Assembly (NCBI GenBank): GCA_964618565.1
Contig: CAZUBA010000031.1
Span: 1-20,733 of the forward strand
DNA: 20,733 bases
From: STC-113 sp964618565
GTDB lineage: Bacteria; Patescibacteriota; Gracilibacteria; BD1-5; UBA2023
Direction of reading: 5' to 3'
The translations under genes and the position numbers were made by a program. A model generated the notes under the pieces. That model was given only the letters and a program-made list of their open reading frames with translations, was not told the DNA's origin and did not search any database. Numbering within the stretch: the first letter of the stretch is position 1; every line of letters starts with the position of its first letter. Below, one piece after another: positions 15,158 to 20,733 of the stretch.

Positions 15158-15499
15158 TTAAAATTTAAGTCATTTTGCTCTTGCTGCTTCAGCTATAGCT
15201 TTTACGCGACCGATATACATGAAACCACCTCTATCGAATACACAAGTATCAATTCATAGTGCCATGGCTTTTTCAGCCACATCACTTCCGACTTGAGTTG
15301 CTTTTTCAACTTTAGAACCTTTCTTGATTTTCAGATCAGATGCCGCACAAAGAGTTTTTCAAGCCACATCATCGATGAATTGAGCATAAATGTTAGCATT
15401 GCTTCTATATACGCAAAGTCTTGGTTTTGTAGCAGTACCTGAGATTTTTGCTCTGACCCTGTTATGTCTGCTTTGTCTTGCAATAACTTTTTTTAACAT
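15158..15499 (-). CDS. rplR: 50S ribosomal protein uL18
   Basis: 113 residues, normal length. It shows the family features: RHNRVRAKISGTATKPRLCVYRSNANIYAQFIDD at the start and FDRGGFMYIGRVKAIAEAARAKGLKF at the end. It binds 5S rRNA in the central protuberance with uL5. It lies between uL6 and uS5 in the standard order, with short AT-rich spacers and no clear Shine-Dalgarno. Confidence 0.96.
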
Positions 15500-15544
15500 A
15501 GTATTGTAATTATTAGGATTTATGGTTATAACTTTTATCTTCTA

Positions 15545-16099
15545 TTATTTCTTACCTCATGTCTTACCCGCTTTTCTTCTTACGTATTCACCAGAGTATC
15601 TGATTCATTTACCCTTATATGGTTCAGGTTTTTTGATTGCTCTTACTTTCGCAGCGAAGAAACCAACAAGTTGCTTATCTATTCATGTTATTACAATTGC
15701 ATTCTTGATTGAAGGCTCAACGGCAACAGATAATCATTTTGGAGCTTGCAGTTCAACTTTATGAGAGAAACCTACAGAAAGAGTCAATTTATCAGTACCG
15801 ACAACTTCGAATTTATAACCTACTCATTGTATTTCAAGTATTTTTTGGTATCCTACAGTGACTCAGATAACCATATTGTTTACTAGAGTTCTTGTAAGTC
15901 CCCATACTCATCTTTGGAAAGTCTCATTTTCATCTTTAACTGAAACAGTTAGAGTGTTTTCAACTTGATTTATAGAAACAAAGTCTCTTACATCTTGTGT
16001 AAGTTCGCCTTTTGGGCCTTTTACTGTCACAACATTATTCTTAAGTTCAACAGTAACTGCAGACGGGATTTGGATTGGTGATTTTCAGATTCGTGACAT
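15545..16099 (-). CDS. rplF: 50S ribosomal protein uL6
   Basis: 184 residues, usual length. It begins MSRIGKSPIQIP, and its end EPYKGKGIRYSGEYVRRKAGKTGGKK matches the second RNA-binding repeat of uL6. Glycines in GKG and TGG are encoded by TGA. It binds helix 97 of 23S rRNA near the factor-binding site. It follows uS8 by 27 bases with an A/T-only leader. Confidence 0.96.
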
Positions 16100-16126
16100 A
16101 CGATTTAAATTAAATATTTAATAAGT

Positions 16127-16522
16127 TTAGTATACTTCGCATAATAGTTCTCCTCAAACATTGAGAGATCTTGCTTCATATCAAGTCATAACACCTTTTG
16201 GAGTTGAGATGACATAGATACCAAGTCCATTTCTGGATTTTTTGATTTCAGTGCTTTTAAGATAGATTCTCTGACCTGGTTTTGAAATTCTCTTCATTGT
16301 CGGAACATATTTCGTAACACGTACGTCATTAAGTTCGACAACAAGGTCTTTCTTACCGTTTCCAAGATCTTCTACTTCGAAAGATACGACGTATCCGTTC
16401 TTTTTAAGGATTCTAAGAAGTTCGTTCTTGATCTTAGAGTAAGGAGCACGGATTGTAGCAAGACGAGCAAGATACCCGTTTCTGATTCTTGTCAGTAAAT
16501 CTGCTATTGGATCATTTATCAT
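16127..16522 (-). CDS. rpsH: 30S ribosomal protein uS8
   Basis: 131 residues. It starts MINDPIADLLTRIRNGYLARLATIRAPYSKIKNELLRILKKNGYV and has RISKPGQRIYLKSTEIKK and GLGIYVISTPKGVMTGYEARSLNVGGELLCEVY, as in all uS8 proteins; the last 18 residues follow an in-frame TGA. It binds the 16S rRNA central domain and in E. coli represses the spc operon. AAAGGT before the ATG is one of the few recognisable ribosome sites in this operon. Confidence 0.97.
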
Positions 16523-16567
16523 AATTACCTTTTTATAGTTTATAAGTAAATAGTAGTTATTCGCTTT

Positions 16568-16792
16568 TTACCAGCTTGATTTTCTTACGCCCATAAGTTC
16601 TCAGTTATTGGCTTTTTCTCTTATACAAATACGACACATGTCGAATTTTCACATATATCATCTAACTCTTCCGCACACAGAACATCTGTGGTAAAGTTTT
16701 GTAGCGAACTTAACTTTCTTTCAAGCTAAAACTAGACGAGTAGCCTGGTCGTTCTGACGCTTACATTTAACTTCTAGTGCTTTTCTTGCCAT
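16568..16792 (-). CDS. rpsN: 30S ribosomal protein uS14, zinc-binding type
   Basis: 74 residues. The zinc ribbon is intact: Cys37 and Cys40 in HRCSVCGRVRGY, Cys53 and Cys56 in FDMCRICIRE. It ends with the usual GVRKSSW. It is longer than the 61-residue short form, with about 13 extra N-terminal residues. The conserved glycine of RVRGY is TGA. It acts in the head of the small subunit. Confidence 0.96.
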
Positions 16793-16818
16793 ATTGTTTT
16801 AATAAAAGTGAATTAAAA

Positions 16819-17358
16819 TTATTTAGTGAATGGGAAACCCATAGCTTGTAATAATGCTTTGTTGTGTTCTTTGTTGTCTCCCTTGATTTTCAAAGTGATT
16901 TGAAGACCGTAAGGCTTTACAACGTCTTGTTGAGGAACCTCTGGGAAAATTGTATGTTCTTTGATTCCACAGTTATAGTTACCTTCTTTGTCGAATGATT
17001 TCATAGAGAATCATCTGAAGTCCCTGATACGAGGTCCGATGATATTAATGAATTTATCTAAGAAGTAGAACATCTTGTCTCCTCTAAGAGTAACCATTAT
17101 ACCAACTGGCATACCTTCACGAAGCTTGAAATTTGAGATTGACTTTTTCGCGTTCTTGACAACCGGAAGCTGACCAGCGATAAGTCCTAGATCGTTTTTA
17201 AGAGTTGAATGGTCTTTTCATCCTGCGCGGACGAAAGTACCGATACCCATATTAAGAACGATTTTCTCCAATTTAGGAAGATCCATCTTGTTTTTTATCC
17301 CTAGATCTTTTTGAAGTTGAGGAAGTATGTTTTTCTTGTAATTATCTTTGAATGACAT
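16819..17358 (-). CDS. rplE: 50S ribosomal protein uL5
   Basis: 179 residues, normal length. It has PKLEKIVLNMGIGTFV near the N-terminus, FKLREGMPVGIMVTLRGDKMFYFLDKFINIIGPRIRDFRGF in the middle and the DNKEHNKALLQAMGFPF ending. It binds 5S rRNA and touches the P-site tRNA. The spacer to uL24 contains a heptad repeat array (17369-17396). Confidence 0.97.
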
Positions 17359-17368
17359 AACAGTTAAT

Positions 17369-17396
17369 TTAGTTATTAGAACTTAGAACTTAGATT
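17369..17396. repeat. TTAGNNN heptad array before uL5
   Basis: Four 7-base units, TTAGTTA, TTAGAAC, TTAGAAC and TTAGATT, stand in the uL24-uL5 spacer, 11 bases before the uL5 start on the transcribed strand. The same period and core recur at 20358-20434. Confidence 0.55.
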
Positions 17397-17422
17397 ATCA
17401 AATCCGATATTCGTTAAGTTAA

Positions 17423-17722
17423 TTATTTAATTGATTTACCTGATTTTTTTGCGAATCTGACTTTTTTATCATTTTCAAATTTGTATCCGATCCTAGTTGG
17501 CTTTCCGCCTTCCAAAAGCATAACATTAGAAGCATCGATAGATCTTTCTGATTTTACGATTTGTCCAGGATTAGTACCTTGTTTTTTTACGTGACGAGTA
17601 ACGATGTTAACTCCTTCTACGATTACACGGCCAGTCTTAGTATTGACAGATAGGATTTTTCCTTCTTTTCAATTGTCTTTACCAGTTGTAACCTTTACTG
17701 TATCTCAAGTATGTACTTTCAT
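17423..17722 (-). CDS. rplX: 50S ribosomal protein uL24
   Basis: 99 residues. The KOW motif is near the N-terminus (MKVHTGDTVKVTTGKDNGKEGKILSVN), followed by RVIVEGVNIVTRHVKK and GGKPTRIGYKFENDKKVRFAKKSGKS. It starts assembly of the large subunit at the 5' end of 23S rRNA. The TGA in HTGD stands at a conserved glycine. Confidence 0.96.
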
Positions 17723-17759
17723 AATTTTTATTCTTAATTATTAATTTAAGCCAATGTTT

Positions 17760-18128
17760 TTATAAAACTTCTGGTGCAAGAGATATTATTTTCTGAAACC
17801 CTTTTAGTTTAAGTTCTCTGAATACAGGACCGAAAACACGAGTTGATTTTGGTTCACCGCTATCATTGATGATTACGCAAGCATTATCATCTGAACGGAT
17901 ATAACTACCATCTGCTCTTTTAACTGGGTAAGAAGTTCTTACTACAACAGCCTTAACTACTGATTTCTTTTTGATGTTTCCTTGTGGAAGAGCCTTCTTA
18001 ACTGAACATACTATTATATCACCGACAGTTGCATATCTTTTCTTCGAACCTCCCAAAACTTTGATGCATAATACCTCTTTTGCTCAGCTATTATCTGCAA
18101 CAACCAATCTTGATTCTGTTTGTATCAT
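17760..18128 (-). CDS. rplN: 50S ribosomal protein uL14
   Basis: 122 residues, exact family length. It opens MIQTESRLVVADNSGAKEVLCIKVLGGSKKRYATVGDIIV, with the glycine of NSGAK as TGA. It closes RVFGPVFRELKLKGFQKIISLAPEVL. The start at 18128 gives the universal MIQ N-terminus. It sits at the subunit interface and binds uL19. Confidence 0.98.
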
Positions 18129-18155
18129 AATTACGAATTTATTTAGTTATAACGA

Positions 18156-18380
18156 TTATTTAGATGAAACTAACCATCTTTTAAGTTTGCTCATAGGTAT
18201 TGTCTCTTCTATAGTCACGTTGTCGCCTTCCTTGCAAGTGTTTGCTTCATCATGAGCATAAAATTTCGAAGAAACCTTATACTTTTTTTTGTACTTAGGA
18301 TGAATCTTATAGCTGTCAACTTGGACAACTATTGTCTTATCCATTTTTGTACTCACGACAACTCAAGTTTTTGTTCTCAT
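18156..18380 (-). CDS. rpsQ: 30S ribosomal protein uS17
   Basis: 74 residues. The core TGVVVSTKMDKTIVVQVDSYKIHPKYKKKYKVSSKFYAHDEANTCKEGDNVTIEET is typical of the OB-fold protein uS17. The start at 18380 puts MRTKT before the conserved TGVV, whose glycine is TGA. It is an early binder of 16S rRNA. Confidence 0.97.
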
Positions 18381-18399
18381 TGTAAGTTTAATTTAAATA

Positions 18400-18597
18400 T
18401 TAATTTAATACTTTTAAGTAAGTGTTGAGCCTTGCAACGTAAGCCTTATGAGCAGTTAACAAGTGTGTTTCTTTTAATTCGTTTGCTAGATGTTTCATTT
18501 TCAAAACATATAACTCTTGGTTTGCTTTGCTAAGTTCTTTTCTTAGAGCTTCAGCATCAAGTAGTGCAAGAGCCTTATTATCTTTTAATCCTTTCAT
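18400..18597 (-). CDS. rpmC: 50S ribosomal protein uL29
   Basis: 65 residues forming a long two-helix hairpin: ALLDAEALRKELSKANQELYVLKMKHLANELKETHLL, ending ARLNTYLKVLN. It lies next to the polypeptide exit tunnel. The ATG comes five bases after the uL16 stop, so translation is probably coupled. Confidence 0.95.
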   Translation of the reverse strand: MKGLKDNKALALLDAEALRKELSKANQELYVLKMKHLANELKETHLLTAHKAYVARLNTYLKVLN

Positions 18598-18602
18598 GGC
18601 TA

Positions 18603-19016
18603 CTAGATATTATTATCAGCTAAAATTTTGGTTTTCACAGGTAATTTGTAAGAGGCAAGACGAAAAGCTTCCCTTGCAACTTCTGGCGTGACTCATGATA
18701 TCTCAAAGAGTACTCTACCAGGTTTTACAGGAGCCACGTACATTTCAACGCTACCTTTACCTCATCCCATCGGAACTTCCAATGGTTTTTTTGTATATGG
18801 TTTATCTGGAAAAATTCTAATCCAAAGTTTTCATCCACGTTTCAAGAAACGAACTATTGCTCTACGAGCTGCTTCTATCTGTCTAGAGGTAATAAAACCT
18901 TGTTCGACAGTTTTGATTGCGTAATCACCAAATGATACAGTTGAGCCTCTTACTGCGATTCCCTTAAGAACGCCGCGCATAGCTTTTCTGTATTTTGTTT
19001 TCTTCGGCTGTAACAT
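18603..19016 (-). CDS. rplP: 50S ribosomal protein uL16
   Basis: 137 residues. It begins MLQPKKTKYRKAMRG and has VSFGDYAIKTVEQGFITSRQIEAARRAI, then LWIRIFPDKPYTKKPLEVPMGGGKG. The conserved GKGSVEMYVAPVKPGRVLFEISG stretch follows. It organises the A-site tRNA region. Stop is TAG. The leader is A-rich (TAAGCTTAAAAAAA). Confidence 0.97.
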
Positions 19017-19062
19017 TTTTTTTAAGCTTAGATAGTATAATTAATTAATTTGAGTGTCAAGT

Positions 19063-19701
19063 TTATTTCTTGTTTTTGAATATATCACCCTTGTATATCC
19101 ATACTTTGATTCCGATCACTCAGTAGATGGTGTTTGCTCTTTCGATTGCGTAATCGATATCTGCTCTGACTGTCTGAGTCGGGATGTTACCTTCTTTGTA
19201 AGTTTCAGTTCTTGCGATTTCAACTCCGTTAAGACGTCCTGAACAAATAATCTTTATACCAAGTCATCCTTTTTCAATAGTCTTTGCGATTGCATTCTTA
19301 ACGACTCTTCTGTATGGAAGCTTTTTTTCAACTTGACGAGCGATCATATCAGCTACGATTGCCGCGTTAAGCTCTGGTTTTTTGATTTCTTTAACGTCGA
19401 TTGCGAATTTGATAGCGAATTTCTTCACGAGTTCAGCTTCAAGCTTCTCAACGCCTTCTCCGCTTTTACCTAAAACTAAAGCAACTTTTGATGTGTAAAT
19501 CACAACATTCGTATGTTGGTTCGTATAATTGATGAAGATATTTCCAACCGGAATACCTTTTAAGAAATGTTTTACGAACGATCTGATTTCTACATCACGA
19601 GCAACGCCTTTTGCGTAGTCTTTTTCACCGAAATAAGCACTTGTTTTCCAAGTCTTAATATATCAGATTCTGAATGCTAGCGGGCTAACTTTGTGTCCCA
19701 T
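19063..19701 (-). CDS. rpsC: 30S ribosomal protein uS3
   Basis: 212 residues. It begins MGHKVSPLAFRIGYIKTWKTSAYF, has the KH domain (SKVALVLGKSGEGVEKLEAEL) and then the C-terminal domain with AIEKGGLGIKIICSGRLNGVEIARTETYKEG and YAIERANTIYGVIGIKVWIYKGDIF. It forms part of the mRNA entry channel. Glycines vary between GGN and TGA. Confidence 0.97.
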
Positions 19702-19725
19702 AATTTAAGAAGAATATTAATAAAA

Positions 19726-20052
19726 TTATTTTACTTTTAGTTCAACGAGAATGTTTGAAGTTCTCTTGAGGATTGCATGACTTCTACCTCTAGAAATCGG
19801 ATTACCTCTTTTGTAAACAACTCATTTTGCTATAACAACAGCTCCAAGAGTCAGGTCTTCCATTTTCTGATTGTCATTGTTCGTTGCATTTGCAACAGCA
19901 CTAGCTACGACCTTGTGAAGAATTCCTCCTCATTTGTTTGGCATGAATTTTAGAATTTCCAAAGCTTTTTTTGCAGGCATATTTCTTACGATAGATGCGA
20001 CTACACTAAGTTTCTTAGGAGAAATTCTTATGTTTTTAGCGTAAGCTTTCAT
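19726..20052 (-). CDS. rplV: 50S ribosomal protein uL22
   Basis: 108 residues. It begins MKAYAKNIRISPKKLSVVASIVRNMPAKKALEILKFMPNKGG and ends GNPISRGRSHAILKRTSNILVELKVK, with the GRSH region at the tip of the tunnel loop. It lines the exit tunnel. The ATG follows a short AT-rich leader after uS19. Confidence 0.97.
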
Positions 20053-20090
20053 ACTAGGATTTTATATTAAAGTTAATTAAATTCTTTTTA

Positions 20091-20354
20091 TTATCTTTTT
20101 CAAGTGTGTGAGGTGAACTTACGAGTCATAGAGAATTCTCATAATTTGTGACCAACCATATTTTCTGTAACGAAAACCGGGATGTGTGCCTTTCCATTAT
20201 GAACACCGAAAGTATGTCATACGAACTCCGGTAAAACAGTACAGTCTCTAGCCCAAGTCTTGATTACCATCTTTTTTCCTGAGTCATTCATCTTAAAAAC
20301 CTTAGAGAGCAGTCTGTCATCAACATAAGGTCCTTTTTTTAAACTTCTTGTCAT
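20091..20354 (-). CDS. rpsS: 30S ribosomal protein uS19
   Basis: 87 residues. It starts MTRSLKKGPYVDDRLLSKV and shows the family core IKTWARDCTVLPEFVGHTFGVHNGKAHIPVFVTENMVGHKLGEFSMTRKF, then THTGKR-like SHTGKR. It sits in the head of the small subunit with uS13. An 80-base repeat-rich spacer separates it from uL2. Confidence 0.97.
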
Positions 20355-20357
20355 AAT

Positions 20358-20434
20358 TTAGTTGTTAGTTATTAGTTTTTAGTTGTTAGAATTATTTTTT
20401 CTAAGCTCTAAGCTCTAGCTCTAAGCTCTAAAAT
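20358..20434. repeat. Heptad repeat arrays between uL2 and uS19
   Basis: On the plus strand, units TTAGTTG, TTAGTTA, TTAGTTT and TTAGTTG start at 20358, 20365, 20372 and 20379. A second array of CTAAGCT units starts at 20401, 20408 and 20421, with CTAGCT at 20415. The cores TTAG and CTAA are complementary, so the transcript can fold into a stem pairing every seven bases. Confidence 0.6.
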
Positions 20435-20733
20435 CTATTTGTTCATTAATTTACCTTTTCTTGTTCTTAGTATCCATCTTGAAGTGTCTTTTCTTCTTCT
20501 AGTCTTAACACCAAGCGCTGGTTTACCCCAAGGAGTCTTAGGATATGGCATACCAATTGGAGAATGTCATTCTCAACCTCAATGCGGGTGGTCTACTGGG
20601 TTCATAGATTTACCTAGAACTGTTGGTCTCTTACCCATCCATCTTGAACGACCGGCTTTACCGATTACAATTTGATTATGGTCAGTGTTTGATACTACTC
20701 AGATTGTTGCATAACATTTCTTGTGTACAAGCC
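20435..20733 (-). CDS. rplB: 50S ribosomal protein uL2, C-terminal part
   Basis: Only the last 98 or so codons lie in the window; the gene continues beyond 20733. They include VVIGKAGRSRWMGKRPTVLGKSMNPVDHPHGGGEG-type sequence (here IVIGKAGRSRWMG) and KTPWGKPALGVKTRRRKDTSRWILRTRKGK. uL2 is needed for subunit joining and peptidyl transfer. In the universal HPHGGGEG motif three glycines are TGA (20579-20581, 20573-20575, 20567-20569). Stop is TAG. Confidence 0.97.

Noticed and set aside
17369..20434. Heptad repeats considered as CRISPR
   Set aside because: Units are 7 bases with no spacers and no cas genes nearby.

Overview
This window comes from an AT-rich bacterium that reads UGA as glycine (genetic code 25). 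That points to the Candidate Phyla Radiation, in the Gracilibacteria (BD1-5) or Absconditabacteria (SR1). Nearly every real gene has in-frame TGA at glycine positions. The clearest case is the uL2 HPHGGGEG motif, where three of the four glycines are TGA. The missing uL30 gene between uS5 and uL15 also fits this group. Read with the standard code, most genes would look shattered. All coordinates here use code 25, with only TAA and TAG as stops.

Left part, plus strand (87-2778): yebC, a small helical protein, a terminator, and an exported protein with three fibronectin-like repeats. Then come a coiled-coil protein (2886-3362) and, on the minus strand, an iron-type superoxide dismutase. Next are a lipoprotein DsbA-like thioredoxin and a VKOR-type membrane protein, which together form a complete disulfide-forming pair. 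At 5589-5875 lies a GC-rich island with a canonical promoter, a perfect AGGAGG site, a small Gly/Asp/His-rich ORF without internal TGA, and its own terminator. It looks foreign to this genome.

Middle (5920-13935): a short M16-peptidase-like protein, a long duplicated ThyX-like protein on the minus strand, a protein with a degenerate kinase-like catalytic loop, a lone receiver domain upstream of thrS, and an OmpR-type response regulator overlapping its histidine kinase.

Right part, minus strand (13995-20733): a contiguous ribosomal protein operon, uL2 (cut by the window edge)-uS19-uL22-uS3-uL16-uL29-uS17-uL14-uL24-uL5-uS14-uS8-uL6-uL18-uS5-uL15. It ends at a bidirectional terminator shared with the histidine kinase gene. 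secY, which usually follows, is absent.

The most unusual element is a 65-bp module present three times (about 4165-4229, 11741-11805, 11873-11937). It carries a TATAAT box, a short leader, a 13-bp hairpin and a T-run. The copies are almost identical and look like very small non-coding RNA genes, each with its own promoter and terminator. No tRNA, rRNA, CRISPR array or transposase gene was seen.
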